A stretch of DNA of 64,000 nucleotides from Gramella sp. KN1008 (GTDB lineage Bacteria > Bacteroidota > Bacteroidia > Flavobacteriales > Flavobacteriaceae): contig NZ_SJDV01000002.1 of NCBI RefSeq assembly GCF_004332155.1, positions 1 to 64,000 of the forward strand, read 5' to 3'. Numbering within the stretch: position 1 is the stretch's first letter; every line of letters starts with the position of its first letter. The position numbers and the translations under genes were made by a program. A model generated the notes under the pieces. That model saw nothing but the letters and a program-made list of their open reading frames with translations, was not told where the DNA came from and searched no databases. Below are positions 16,280 to 24,948 of this stretch, piece by piece.

Positions 16280-17722
16280 ATGAAGAAAATATTAGTAGCC
16301 AACAGGGGAGAGATAGCTTTAAGAGTTATGAAAACCATTAGAAAAATGGGGATCAAGACGGTGGCTGTCTTTTCTACTGCCGACAGGAATGCGCCTCATG
16401 TTAAATTTGCAGATGAGGCCGTGTGTATTGGACAGGCTCCTTCAAGTGAGTCATATCTCAAAGGAGATAAAATAATAGAAGTAGCTAAAGAACTTAATGT
16501 AGACGGTATTCATCCGGGCTACGGCTTTCTGAGCGAGAATGCTTCTTTCGCGCAAAAGGTGGAAAAGAATGGTATAACCTGGATAGGACCGGGTTCCAAA
16601 GCCATTGAGATCATGGGTAGTAAGCTCGCCGCTAAAGACGCGGTAAAGAAATATGGCATTCCCATGGTCCCGGGGATCGATAAGGCCATTACCGATACCG
16701 AAAAAGCTAAGGAAATAGCACGGGACATTGGTTTTCCCATACTTATTAAGGCTTCTGCCGGTGGTGGAGGTAAGGGGATGCGTATAGTGGAGAAGGAAAA
16801 AGATCTGGAAGATCAGATGAAAAGGGCCATCAGTGAGGCTGAATCGGCTTTTGGCGACGGCTCGGTCTTCATCGAAAAATACGTGGCTTCTCCAAGACAT
16901 ATCGAGATCCAGGTACTGGCAGATACGTATGGTAACATTGTACATCTTTTTGAAAGAGAATGCAGCATTCAGAGAAGACATCAAAAGGTTGTGGAAGAAG
17001 CGCCTTCGGTCGTACTTGATGAGGCATTAAGAAAAGAAATGGGAGAAGCCGCAGTTAAAGTGGCTAAAGCCTGTGATTATGTGGGGGCAGGAACGGTTGA
17101 ATTCCTTTTTGATGAGAACCGCAATTTTTATTTTCTGGAAATGAATACCCGGCTTCAGGTGGAACACCCGGTGACCGAATTTATAACCGGGATAGACCTG
17201 GTGGAACAACAGATACGTGTTGCGAGAGGAGAAAAACTCAAGTTCGCTCAGGAAGACCTTAGTATACGGGGTCATGCCATGGAGTTAAGGGTGTATGCCG
17301 AAGATCCTCTGGAAGATTTTATGCCGAGTACCGGAAGACTGGAAAAGTACCAGTTACCTTCAGGAGAAGGGATTCGCCTGGATAATGGTTTTGAAGAAGG
17401 CATGGATGTGCCTATCTATTATGACCCTATGCTGGCCAAGCTTATTACCTACGGGGAAACCAGGGAGGAGGCTATACAGTTGATCATAAAAGCCATCGAT
17501 GATTATATTGTGGAAGGCGTGAGCACTACGCTTCCTTTTGGAAAATTCGTATTTCAGCATGAAGCTTTCCGAAGTGGTAACTTCGATACCCATTTTGTAA
17601 AGAAATATTATTCACCGGAAGCCCTGGAGGAGGAAACCGAAAAAGAAGCAAGGCTCGCGGCCCTGATAGCCCTTAAAGAATATCTTAAGGATAAGGAACA
17701 ACTAAGGCTTCCGCACAACTAA
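16280..17722 (+). CDS. acyl-CoA carboxylase, biotin carboxylase subunit
   Basis: 480 residues. N-terminal KILVANRGEIALRVMKT, ATP-grasp loop KASAGGGGKGMR (about 159-170), FERECSIQRRHQKVVEEAP and EMNTRLQVEHPVTE are hallmark motifs. It carboxylates the biotin of the carrier protein with ATP and bicarbonate. Length fits a stand-alone AccC/PccA-type subunit. It lies between the carrier and the carboxyltransferase genes (39-base gap to the next), so the enzyme is the three-subunit form. Propionyl-CoA is the likely substrate because of the transferase type. Confidence 0.94.
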   Translation: MKKILVANRGEIALRVMKTIRKMGIKTVAVFSTADRNAPHVKFADEAVCIGQAPSSESYLKGDKIIEVAKELNVDGIHPGYGFLSENASFAQKVEKNGITWIGPGSKAIEIMGSKLAAKDAVKKYGIPMVPGIDKAITDTEKAKEIARDIGFPILIKASAGGGGKGMRIVEKEKDLEDQMKRAISEAESAFGDGSVFIEKYVASPRHIEIQVLADTYGNIVHLFERECSIQRRHQKVVEEAPSVVLDEALRKEMGEAAVKVAKACDYVGAGTVEFLFDENRNFYFLEMNTRLQVEHPVTEFITGIDLVEQQIRVARGEKLKFAQEDLSIRGHAMELRVYAEDPLEDFMPSTGRLEKYQLPSGEGIRLDNGFEEGMDVPIYYDPMLAKLITYGETREEAIQLIIKAIDDYIVEGVSTTLPFGKFVFQHEAFRSGNFDTHFVKKYYSPEALEEETEKEARLAALIALKEYLKDKEQLRLPHN

Positions 17723-17761
17723 AAAACCGGAAAGAGATTTTAAAAATTCAGAATCGTAGCA

Positions 17762-19303
17762 ATGAGCAATAACCTCGATAAATTAAAAGAAAAGATTGCC
17801 CTGGCCCATAAAGGGGGAGGAGATAACAGAATTGAAAAACAACACGAGAAGAAAAAGCTTACCGCCCGGGAACGGGTAGAATATCTGCTCGATGAGAATT
17901 CATTTGAGGAAATAGGAATTCTGGTCACTCACCGTACCACCGATTTTGGGATGGAAAAACAGAAATATTACGGGGACGGTGTAGTCACTGGCTACGGGAC
18001 CATCAATGGCCGGCTGGTGTATGTTTTCGCTCAGGATTTTACCGTCTTTGGTGGATCTCTTTCAGAAACCCATGCCGAAAAGATATGTAAGGTGATGGAC
18101 CTTGCAGTGAAGACCGGTGCGCCTATGATAGGCCTCAACGATTCGGGTGGAGCAAGGATACAGGAAGGCGTTAGATCGTTAGGCGGATATGCCGATATTT
18201 TTCACAGGAATGTAAAATCTTCGGGAGTCATTCCACAGATCTCCGCGATCATGGGACCCTGTGCCGGTGGAGCGGTTTACTCTCCGGCCATGACCGACTT
18301 TACCCTGATGGTGGAAGATACATCGTATATGTTCGTCACCGGACCAAATGTGGTGAAAACCGTGACCAACGAAACAGTGACTTCAGAAGAACTGGGCGGG
18401 GCCAGAACCCATGCCACAAAATCTGGAGTTACCCATGTGACCTGTGCTAACGATATCATTTGCCTGGAAAATATAAAACAGCTAATCAGTTATTTACCTC
18501 AAAGCAATAGATCTACTCCAGAGAAACTTGAATACGAACTTGGGAATGAACACCGTGAAGAACTGGAAGGTATCGTGCCAGACAGTTCCAATAAACCTTA
18601 TGATATGCATGAGGTAATAAGCGGGATCATTGATTCCGATTCCTTTTTCGAGATTCATAAGGATTATGCCGATAATATCATCGTAGGTTTTGCCAGGATA
18701 GGAGGTAGAAGTGTGGGTGTGATTGCCAATCAACCCATGAGCCTGGCCGGTGTGCTGGATGTTGATTCTTCCAAGAAAGCTGCACGATTTACACGCTTCT
18801 GTGATTGTTTTAATATTCCATTGCTTGTACTGGTAGATGTGCCGGGATTCCTGCCTGGGACAGATCAGGAATGGAATGGTATCATACTTCATGGCGCCAA
18901 ACTTCTTTATGCCTTGAGTGAGGCCACCGTGCCAAAAGTGACCGTCATTACGCGTAAAGCATACGGAGGAGCCTATGACGTGATGAACTCCAAGCATATT
19001 GGTGCCGATTTTAACTTCGCCTGGCCAACTGCAGAGATCGCCGTAATGGGAGCCAAAGGAGCTTCGGAAATTATTTTCAGAAAGGAAATAGCCGAAGCGG
19101 AAGATCACGAACAAAAACTGGCGGAAAAAGAGGCCGAATATGCCGAAAAGTTTGCCACTCCTTTTGAAGCCGCTCAACGCGGATTCATCGATGAGGTGAT
19201 AATGCCTAAGGATACCCGCCGTAAACTAATCAAAGCCTTTAGTGCATTAGAGAATAAGCAGGTTCTTAGACCTAATAGAAAACACGGGAATATTCCGTTG
19301 TAA
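17762..19303 (+). CDS. propionyl/acyl-CoA carboxylase carboxyltransferase subunit
   Basis: 513 residues, full length for the PccB family. Motifs include [14 protein letters not shown], the first oxyanion region [27 protein letters not shown], and the C-terminal half with [13 protein letters not shown] and [11 protein letters not shown]. It moves the carboxyl group from biotin to propionyl-CoA, giving methylmalonyl-CoA. Typical PccB rather than acetyl-CoA AccA/AccD, since both halves are in one chain and there is no zinc finger. Third gene of the operon. Confidence 0.94.
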   Translation: MSNNLDKLKEKIALAHKGGGDNRIEKQHEKKKLTARERVEYLLDENSFEEIGILVTHRTTDFGMEKQKYYGDGVVTGYGTINGRLVYVFAQDFTVFGGSLSETHAEKICKVMDLAVKTGAPMIGLNDSGGARIQEGVRSLGGYADIFHRNVKSSGVIPQISAIMGPCAGGAVYSPAMTDFTLMVEDTSYMFVTGPNVVKTVTNETVTSEELGGARTHATKSGVTHVTCANDIICLENIKQLISYLPQSNRSTPEKLEYELGNEHREELEGIVPDSSNKPYDMHEVISGIIDSDSFFEIHKDYADNIIVGFARIGGRSVGVIANQPMSLAGVLDVDSSKKAARFTRFCDCFNIPLLVLVDVPGFLPGTDQEWNGIILHGAKLLYALSEATVPKVTVITRKAYGGAYDVMNSKHIGADFNFAWPTAEIAVMGAKGASEIIFRKEIAEAEDHEQKLAEKEAEYAEKFATPFEAAQRGFIDEVIMPKDTRRKLIKAFSALENKQVLRPNRKHGNIPL

Positions 19304-19321
19304 GAATCAACTTTAATGATG

Positions 19322-19339
19322 TCCCGATAGCTATCGGGA
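19322..19339. repeat. perfect palindrome TCCCGATAGCTATCGGGA
   Basis: 18-bp perfect palindrome just after the carboxyltransferase gene. This motif recurs between genes in many Flavobacteriaceae (from memory). It may also form the terminator stem, but no T run follows. Confidence 0.7.
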
Positions 19340-19359
19340 TGATTCAGCATCTTAAAAGA

Positions 19360-19378
19360 CCCTGAAACAAGTTCAGGG
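19360..19378. repeat. inverted repeat CCCTGAAACAAGTTCAGGG
   Basis: Seven-base arms around a 5-base loop, next to the other dispersed repeats. The stretch 19304-19472 is thus an array of three different intergenic hairpin elements. Confidence 0.65.
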
Positions 19379-19432
19379 TGACGTTAAACGATTCTGCTTT
19401 GGTTGTTACTCCTTAGCAGGGGCGTTGCTTAG

Positions 19433-19460
19433 GTCACCTCGAGCGTAGTCGAGAGGTCTT
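19433..19460. repeat. dispersed intergenic repeat copy (GTCACCTCG...GAGAGGTCTT)
   Basis: Second copy of the element at 16238-16265, lying 12 bases upstream of the next gene. Here the CTCGA/TCGAG pairing is intact, so this copy forms the better hairpin. Confidence 0.65.
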
Positions 19461-19472
19461 TAATTATATTAT

Positions 19473-20375
19473 ATGAAATTCAACAAATTAGTCTGTGTAG
19501 ATCATACGAAGCTGAATGATCAAGCCATCTCTCAACTGGAAGATTTCAGCAATGAGGTTAAGGTGTATTCGGATTATCCGGAAGAAAAAGAAGAGATCAT
19601 TAAGCGTATAGGAGATGCCGAAGCAGTACTGGTCTCATGGCGTACTCAGATAGACAAAGAAGTCATCAAAGCCTGTGATAAGCTCAAATATATAGGGATG
19701 GCCTGTAGCCTGTATGATGATGAGTCGGCTAACGTGGCAGTGAAATTCGCCAAGGAGAGAGGGATTACTGTAAAAGGAATTAAAGACTATGGCGATCCCG
19801 GAGTGGCTGAATTTATTATTTCAGAACTCATTCAGCTTCTGAATGGTTATAAGGGTTCACAATGGAAGGATATGCCCCAGGAGCTAACGGGGCTTAACAT
19901 TGGTATTATAGGGATGGGAGTTACGGGCCAGTTACTGGCAAAATGTCTTCTGCCTTTTGATCCCGATCTTTATTACTACAGTAGGTCAAGGAAAATGGAA
20001 TGGGAGACAAAAGGGGTGAAGTACCTTCCTTTGACACAATTGCTGGAAACCTGTGAGGTAATATCTTTTCACCTCCCAAAGAATACTGAATTAATCGAAT
20101 ACCTTGAATTCAAAAACTTTGGAAATGGAAAAATTCTTATCAACACCTCTCTGGGTTTACCTTTTGAGGAGACAGCATTTATGAACTGGATAAATAATGA
20201 AGGTAATTTTGCCATTTTCGATGCCGATGGCAGAAAAGAACTTTCCCAGGAAACTGAAAAGATCTCCGGAGTGATCGTTTCAGAATTCAGCGCAGGCTGG
20301 TCTGAGCAGACCAGAGAAAGACTTTCCAAAAAGGTGTTAGAAAATATAAAGGAATATTTAGAAGCCAGCTCCTGA
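19473..20375 (+). CDS. D-isomer-specific 2-hydroxyacid dehydrogenase-like protein
   Basis: 300 residues. The NAD-binding half shows NIGIIGMGVTGQLLA (about 142-156). The split N-terminal substrate domain precedes it, with VSWRTQIDKEVIKACDKLKYIG typical of the fold. The usual catalytic Arg-Glu-His set is not obvious: the second half has SFHLPKNTE and then LINTSLGLPFEE, and there is no clear His near the end. It may therefore be a divergent member. It stands alone between the carboxylase and YeeE/YedE genes. Substrate unknown. Confidence 0.8.
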   Translation: MKFNKLVCVDHTKLNDQAISQLEDFSNEVKVYSDYPEEKEEIIKRIGDAEAVLVSWRTQIDKEVIKACDKLKYIGMACSLYDDESANVAVKFAKERGITVKGIKDYGDPGVAEFIISELIQLLNGYKGSQWKDMPQELTGLNIGIIGMGVTGQLLAKCLLPFDPDLYYYSRSRKMEWETKGVKYLPLTQLLETCEVISFHLPKNTELIEYLEFKNFGNGKILINTSLGLPFEETAFMNWINNEGNFAIFDADGRKELSQETEKISGVIVSEFSAGWSEQTRERLSKKVLENIKEYLEASS

Positions 20376-20392
20376 ATCTTTTCTGTATATGT

Positions 20393-20406
20393 GTAACTTA
20401 TGTTAC
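20393..20406. promoter_or_regulatory. palindromic operator GTAAC-TTAT-GTTAC (site 5)
   Basis: Fifth copy. A perfect -7 box TATTTTTG begins at 20429, exactly 29.5 bp from the centre, and drives the YeeE/YedE pair. Confidence 0.75.
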
Positions 20407-20428
20407 GGAAAATCAAGTGTAAAAATCT

Positions 20429-20436
20429 TATTTTTG
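20429..20436 (+). promoter_or_regulatory. -7 promoter box TATTTTTG of the YeeE/YedE pair
   Basis: Perfect TAnnTTTG match 30 bases before the ATG at 20459. Same spacing to the operator as at sites 1 and 4. Confidence 0.65.
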
Positions 20437-20458
20437 CCCTCCCTAAAAAAAATGCGAT

Positions 20459-21016
20459 ATGGAAATGATACTACAACCCTGGCCCTGGTATGTTTCGGGT
20501 CCGCTGATAGCTTTGATAATGTTCCTTCTCATTTTCATGGGAAAGAAATTTGGAATGTCTTCAAATTTACAAACACTCTGCACTATGTGCGGGGCCGATC
20601 AAAAAGCCTCATACTTTAACTTTGACTGGAAAACGAAAAGATGGAATCTTATTGTGATTCTTGGTGCTGCCATTGGTGGTTTTATCGCGATTAATTTTTT
20701 AACCGCAGATCCGGCGGTGATTATAAACCCCGATACGGTTTCTAACCTGCAGGAATTAGGTTTTGAGAGTACAGGAAAAGCTTACCTTCCCGATGAGATC
20801 TATAGCCTGGAAGCCCTTACTGACTGGAAGGCTCTCAGTATTCTGATCGTTGGTGGCTTTCTAATTGGTTTTGGGGCGCGCTGGGCAGGAGGTTGTACCT
20901 CCGGTCATGCTATTTTTGGGCTGAGCAATCTGCAACTGCCTTCGTTGATCGCCGTAGTTGGTTTCTTTATAGGAGGCCTTGTAATGATTCATTTATTATT
21001 TCCATTAATATTTTAA
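20459..21016 (+). CDS. YeeE/YedE-family sulfur transporter, first half
   Basis: 185 residues with about four to five membrane helices. It carries the family signature RWAGGCTSGHAIFGLSN (C146) and an extra CTMCGAD (C41, C44). YeeE/YedE proteins move thiosulfate or other reactive sulfur through conserved cysteines; here the transporter is split into two genes, as in PmpA/PmpB-type pairs. It is linked with the next gene (3-base gap) and preceded by a regulon operator. Confidence 0.87.
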   Translation: MEMILQPWPWYVSGPLIALIMFLLIFMGKKFGMSSNLQTLCTMCGADQKASYFNFDWKTKRWNLIVILGAAIGGFIAINFLTADPAVIINPDTVSNLQELGFESTGKAYLPDEIYSLEALTDWKALSILIVGGFLIGFGARWAGGCTSGHAIFGLSNLQLPSLIAVVGFFIGGLVMIHLLFPLIF

Positions 21017-21019
21017 GAG

Positions 21020-21433
21020 ATGAGAATAGTAGGATATTTAGTGACGGGTATATTTTTTGGAATCGTAATGTTCAAATCTGAAGCGGCTTCCTGGTTCAGG
21101 ATCTATGAGATGTTCCGGTTCGATTCTTTCCATATGTACGGGATAATCGGTTCGGCACTGGTTCTGGGTGTACTTGGAATTCAGCTTATAAAAAAGAAAA
21201 GACCTAAAGACTTTTACGGGGAAGAAATCAAATTAGCCCCTAAGGAAAAAGCATACACTGCCAATATCATGGGAGGAATAGTTTTTGGCCTGGGCTGGGC
21301 GCTTGCAGGTGCATGTCCGGGGCCGATATATACGCTTATTGGAGCAGGATATATCTCTGTGATCGTGGTCTTTCTTGCTGCAATCCTCGGAACCTTCGTG
21401 TACGGCTTGCTCAAGGATAAATTACCACATTAA
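21020..21433 (+). CDS. YeeE/YedE-family sulfur transporter, second half (DUF6691-like)
   Basis: 137 residues with about four helices and the signature GWALAGACPGPIYTLIGAG (C99). It is the short partner of the preceding half-transporter, and the two probably assemble into one pore. The gene ends at a strong bidirectional-looking terminator. Confidence 0.87.
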   Translation: MRIVGYLVTGIFFGIVMFKSEAASWFRIYEMFRFDSFHMYGIIGSALVLGVLGIQLIKKKRPKDFYGEEIKLAPKEKAYTANIMGGIVFGLGWALAGACPGPIYTLIGAGYISVIVVFLAAILGTFVYGLLKDKLPH

Positions 21434-21446
21434 GAAGTAAATAATA

Positions 21447-21489
21447 AAACGCTTAAAAAGTACGGTACTTCTTAAGCGTTTCTTTTTTT
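21447..21489 (+). terminator. intrinsic terminator after the YeeE/YedE pair
   Basis: AACGCTTAA (21448-21456) pairs with TTAAGCGTT (21472-21480), with an inner GTAC/GTAC pairing, followed by a long T run. It separates this transcript from the convergent secreted-protein cluster. Confidence 0.85.
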
Positions 21490-21497
21490 TAAATGGA

Positions 21498-22187
21498 TCA
21501 ATTAACCCGTTCTGCTTTCAGATATAATTCATTAGCCTGGATTTTATCTATCATGTCTTTTCCCTTGGCTGCCATATCCTTCCATTTTTGAGAGGCATGG
21601 ATTTTATCGTAAGCGGCAGCGTCTGGCCAGACCCCTTCCAGAAAATACTGGTAATTGTCACTATTTTCATCCTGTATCTTGTACAGGTGATAGCCGGCAT
21701 TAGGATATCCTTCTTCACTAATTGCCTGATTCATTTCCTTTAAATGATCTGATAATTGTTTTTCAGTAACACCCTCGGGAAGTTCAAATAAATGCAGGCT
21801 CTTTTTACCAGCATTATTTGAGTTGGATTTTAATTCAATCTGAATGAGCTCAAAAGGTGTATCACCAATATTGCTGGGCTGATGTTTGGCTTTATCTACC
21901 CAGACTACATCGCCTTTCTTTCCACCCATTTCGAAGGATTCACCGTCTCCGGTCTTCATTTTTGCTTTGTGATCTGTAAGAAACACTGCCACACCTTCAG
22001 GATGACTGTGCATTACAGATTCCTCACCGGGTTGGTAGTTTATTCTAAGAATTCGAACTTTATCATTATCCAATTCCACCTTATAGTGTTTTGGATCCAA
22101 CTTTACGGCATCCTGCGCCATTAATTTAACAGGCAGGAACAATAGCAGGACAAGAAAAATCCTGGTCGGTAATATTATTTTTTTCAT
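21498..22187 (-). CDS. exported cupin protein with C-terminal ABM-like domain
   Basis: 229 residues with a Sec signal peptide (MKKIILPTRIFLVLLLFLPVKLMAQ, cut after AQ). A single cupin domain (about 35-125) has the metal-binding pattern HSHPEG and later KHQPSNIG. The rest (about 130-225) looks like an alpha+beta barrel stress-responsive-type domain. It is the last gene of a minus-strand run of five exported proteins, 7 bases after the NTF2-like lipoprotein. Function unknown. Confidence 0.75.
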   Translation of the reverse strand: MKKIILPTRIFLVLLLFLPVKLMAQDAVKLDPKHYKVELDNDKVRILRINYQPGEESVMHSHPEGVAVFLTDHKAKMKTGDGESFEMGGKKGDVVWVDKAKHQPSNIGDTPFELIQIELKSNSNNAGKKSLHLFELPEGVTEKQLSDHLKEMNQAISEEGYPNAGYHLYKIQDENSDNYQYFLEGVWPDAAAYDKIHASQKWKDMAAKGKDMIDKIQANELYLKAERVN

Positions 22188-22194
22188 GACCTTC

Positions 22195-22716
22195 TTAATT
22201 AATTGTATCGGTAGCAGTAGTATCAGACTCCTGCATGGCCATCATCATGACCGAATTGTCCCAGTACCCATGTTCCCTGACTATCTTACCGTCTTTGAAC
22301 TGGGCTGTTAAATGAACAGGAATAATCACTTCCTGATTGCTCCCCGAAATTGTACCGGTCCAGTCACCCCAGTAATTAACCCAGGTATTATCTTCATCGG
22401 TTACAACCATTTCATACTCTTCATCTTCATCTGCAAACTTATAATTTGAAAGTCCTGAAAGAGTTTCCTTATGGGCACTGATCACAGCATCAATGCTCTG
22501 TCCTTCAGTACTATTATGAAATATCTGGGCTGTATCAGCATAATGAGACTTTAAGGACTGCCAGTCACCTTTTTCATAGTCACTTATAGCCGACTTGAGG
22601 GTGTTTATCTCCTCAGAATCCTGAGTATATCTCAGCTTTTCCTCTTTCTTATTGGCGTCATTACACGAAACTGAAAACAATCCGATCAAAAGACCAATTA
22701 TAATTAGCTTTTTCAT
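22195..22716 (-). CDS. NTF2/SnoaL-like lipoprotein
   Basis: 173 residues from the ATG at 22716, which gives a proper lipoprotein signal (MKKLIIIGLLIGLFSVSC); the frame is open further upstream to 22767 but that start would overlap the preceding gene and spoil the signal. The mature part (about 35-160) is NTF2-like: helix ISDYEKGDWQSLKSHYADTA, then strands with VNYWGDWTGT and VREHGYWDN. A Met-rich and Thr/Asp-rich C-terminus follows. Pocket function (binding or catalysis) unknown. Four bases from the upstream gene. Confidence 0.75.
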   Translation of the reverse strand: MKKLIIIGLLIGLFSVSCNDANKKEEKLRYTQDSEEINTLKSAISDYEKGDWQSLKSHYADTAQIFHNSTEGQSIDAVISAHKETLSGLSNYKFADEDEEYEMVVTDEDNTWVNYWGDWTGTISGSNQEVIIPVHLTAQFKDGKIVREHGYWDNSVMMMAMQESDTTATDTIN

Positions 22717-22720
22717 ACGT

Positions 22721-23509
22721 TTAGTTTTTTGTGATCTTAGTACCGCTTGGAGTACCCTTGTATGCAAGGTCCGGTCTCATACCTCCTCGTTTTACGGAGT
22801 ATGCATCTACATATTTGAACATTTCTTCGAATAACTGCTGACCTTCCTTACCAAGTAACTCGTCGTTCTCTGCAGCCATCCGGTCATAATCCTGAGCATC
22901 TTTGGCCGAGACCACGGCAACATAATAATTTCCCATAGCGCCAAATCCGCTGTGATAGACGCGGTAGTGCATAGGGGAACCCTTACTGGCAAATAGCTCC
23001 TTTAATTCTTTCATTTTACCTCTCAGGTTCTGAATATTCGAAGGAGTCACATCCATACGATGCCACACCCTGTAATCCTTTCCGGGGGTTTCAGTGGTAA
23101 GCCCGTCTGGCATGTAGGATAGTTCACTATTTAATACTGTTATATAATCTCCATGAGAATCATAACATTTATCGAAATTCTGGAATATTTTAGAGAACTC
23201 TTCATCTCCCATAGCTTCTCTTAAAGGAGCAAAGGAATTTTTGTCAAGATCTGCCATATTCTGTATAGGTGAAATATAGAGATAGGTTCCATCGTCCATT
23301 GAAGCTGTAGCCCATTGTACATCTTTTAAGGCATGTTTCTTACAGGTATCCGCAAAACCTTTAGCTACTTGTTCGTATTCGGCCAACATAGAAGGTTTAA
23401 CCCTGTCTTCATGGATCCAGAAGGCCTGGTTCTTAGCTTCCTGGGCCCAGATACTTAATGACATTACCAGGCAGCATAATACTGCCATCATTTTTTTACT
23501 GATTTTCAT
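22721..23509 (-). CDS. exported protein with two ABM/NIPSNAP-like repeats (paralogue 2)
   Basis: 262 residues with a Sec signal peptide ending at WAQ. The mature protein appears to hold two related ferredoxin-like units: HEDRVKPSMLAEYEQVAKG...YLYISPIQNMADLDK (about 32-95), and GKMKELKELFASKG...NYYVAVVSAKDAQDYDRM (about 160-240). It is clearly paralogous to the protein encoded at 24055-24819 along its whole length (shared HEDxVK, SPIxxMAxLDKN, HGDYI, LSYMPxG, YxSGFGxMGNY, LGxEG). No catalytic residues are obvious; I do not recognise a functionally characterised family. Confidence 0.75.
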   Translation of the reverse strand: MKISKKMMAVLCCLVMSLSIWAQEAKNQAFWIHEDRVKPSMLAEYEQVAKGFADTCKKHALKDVQWATASMDDGTYLYISPIQNMADLDKNSFAPLREAMGDEEFSKIFQNFDKCYDSHGDYITVLNSELSYMPDGLTTETPGKDYRVWHRMDVTPSNIQNLRGKMKELKELFASKGSPMHYRVYHSGFGAMGNYYVAVVSAKDAQDYDRMAAENDELLGKEGQQLFEEMFKYVDAYSVKRGGMRPDLAYKGTPSGTKITKN

Positions 23510-23610
23510 AATAATAGTTTTAAGGTGTGATTAATAAATATTGATCCAGTTTGGAAATAAATTCCCAGGGGCGCATTCGTTTTCTGATAATTTCAAAAAA
23601 CATTTTCTTT

Positions 23611-24045
23611 TTATTCAGGCATTGGCCATCGGTAACTTTTTATGACCCTCCATTTTTCATTAATTTTTTTTGCGATGTTTATCACTTCGATATTTCTTGT
23701 GGCATCTTCTCCTTGAATATCCAGAAATACCTTATCATGATAAAAAACAAGGTCCTTGGCGAGTTTGTCTTCAGAAATATTTTCAAAGGCTATTGTGGCC
23801 TTTGAGTTTTTAAAGAATTCATTGTAAAAATCACCTATTTCCTTACTTCCATTCAGCATGGTGCCGTCAATATGATGTATAGCGGCATCCTTAGAGTATA
23901 CCTGCAGAATCTTTTCGGTATCGGAGTTCTTCAAGGCTTCAATATAGTTCTGCCTTAATTGTTGAAGGTCTTTTGAAAATGACTGGGCATTGGAACCAGC
24001 CATTATCAAAACCAACCCAAAAGTGAACAGGATCAGCTTTTTCAT
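23611..24045 (-). CDS. exported NTF2/DUF4440-like protein
   Basis: 144 residues. A signal peptide (MKKLILFTFGLVLIMAGSNAQ) precedes an NTF2-like domain: RQNYIEALKNSDTEKILQVYSKDAAIHHIDGTMLNG is typical of ketosteroid-isomerase/DUF4440 folds, and the end KINEKWRVIKSYRWP fits the last strand. It lies 9 bases after the first ABM-like paralogue and 101 bases before the second, forming an alternating gene order. Confidence 0.8.
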   Translation of the reverse strand: MKKLILFTFGLVLIMAGSNAQSFSKDLQQLRQNYIEALKNSDTEKILQVYSKDAAIHHIDGTMLNGSKEIGDFYNEFFKNSKATIAFENISEDKLAKDLVFYHDKVFLDIQGEDATRNIEVINIAKKINEKWRVIKSYRWPMPE

Positions 24046-24054
24046 GATTGTGAA

Positions 24055-24819
24055 TTAATTATTGGTGACATAAGAAAGTTCGGGTCTTAAATACCCGGTC
24101 ACTCTTTCCTGTTTAGAGGTTGCGTTTTGGATTTCGTCAAATATCTTTTTTCCTTCTTCACCCAGAAGTTCCATATTTTCTTCCCGCAATTTTTCAAGAG
24201 CCTCAGGGCTTTCTGCCGCTACGGCAACCATGAAATAATTACCCATATTTCCGAATCCGCTCTTATACAACCTGTAGTGAAGTTTTGAGTTTTTCTTGGT
24301 ATAAAGCTGTTTTACGGTCTGTGCGAGTTGTTCCGCTTTTTCACCTTGTCCGGGTGGAATATGATAGTAAGTTAGCTCTCTGTAGTTCTGCCCCTCCGGA
24401 GTTTGTGTAATTCCCTGAGGCATATATGAAAGCTCTTTATCCAATCTTAAAATATAATCTCCATGCTTGGTATAGGTACCTGCATATGGTTCAAAAAGAG
24501 CATCAAATTTGTCCGCACCCATTTTCTTTTGAAGATCTTCAAATGGATTTTTATCCAGCTCGGCCATGCTTTCTATTGGAGAGAGATACATCACCCTGTT
24601 GTCATCGGCCTGGAAAGTGATCCAGTTCATATCTTTCATCTTATGCTCTTTAGCCGCATCTAGAATTGCTTTATCGGCCTGCTCATGTTTTTTCTCCATT
24701 CCGTCTTTTACATGGTCTTCATGAACCACGTATAACTGATATCTGTCACTTTGTGCATTAATCACGATACACATAAAAAATATCGTAATCACAGTTAAAA
24801 ATTGTTTGGTTGATTTCAT
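24055..24819 (-). CDS. exported protein with two ABM/NIPSNAP-like repeats (paralogue 1)
   Basis: 254 residues from the ATG at 24819, chosen because it gives a clean Sec signal (MKSTKQFLTVITIFFMCIVINAQ); the frame continues upstream without a credible start. Same architecture as the protein at 22721-23509, with matching blocks throughout (HEDHVKDGM, SPIESMAELDKNPF, HGDYI, LSYMPQG, YKSGFGNMGNY). First gene of the secreted cluster, 129 bases downstream of the LytTR gene on the same strand. Confidence 0.75.
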   Translation of the reverse strand: MKSTKQFLTVITIFFMCIVINAQSDRYQLYVVHEDHVKDGMEKKHEQADKAILDAAKEHKMKDMNWITFQADDNRVMYLSPIESMAELDKNPFEDLQKKMGADKFDALFEPYAGTYTKHGDYILRLDKELSYMPQGITQTPEGQNYRELTYYHIPPGQGEKAEQLAQTVKQLYTKKNSKLHYRLYKSGFGNMGNYFMVAVAAESPEALEKLREENMELLGEEGKKIFDEIQNATSKQERVTGYLRPELSYVTNN

Positions 24820-24948
24820 TGCTTTCCGGTTTTTGATTAAGAAATAAGAAGAGAAGGTAGGAAGTAATTTCAGCCGCGGCAATACCACAAGGACGGGTGT
24901 GCCGTAATACTTTCCCAAGAGGGCTTATTACTTACCGGATGGCAGTTA

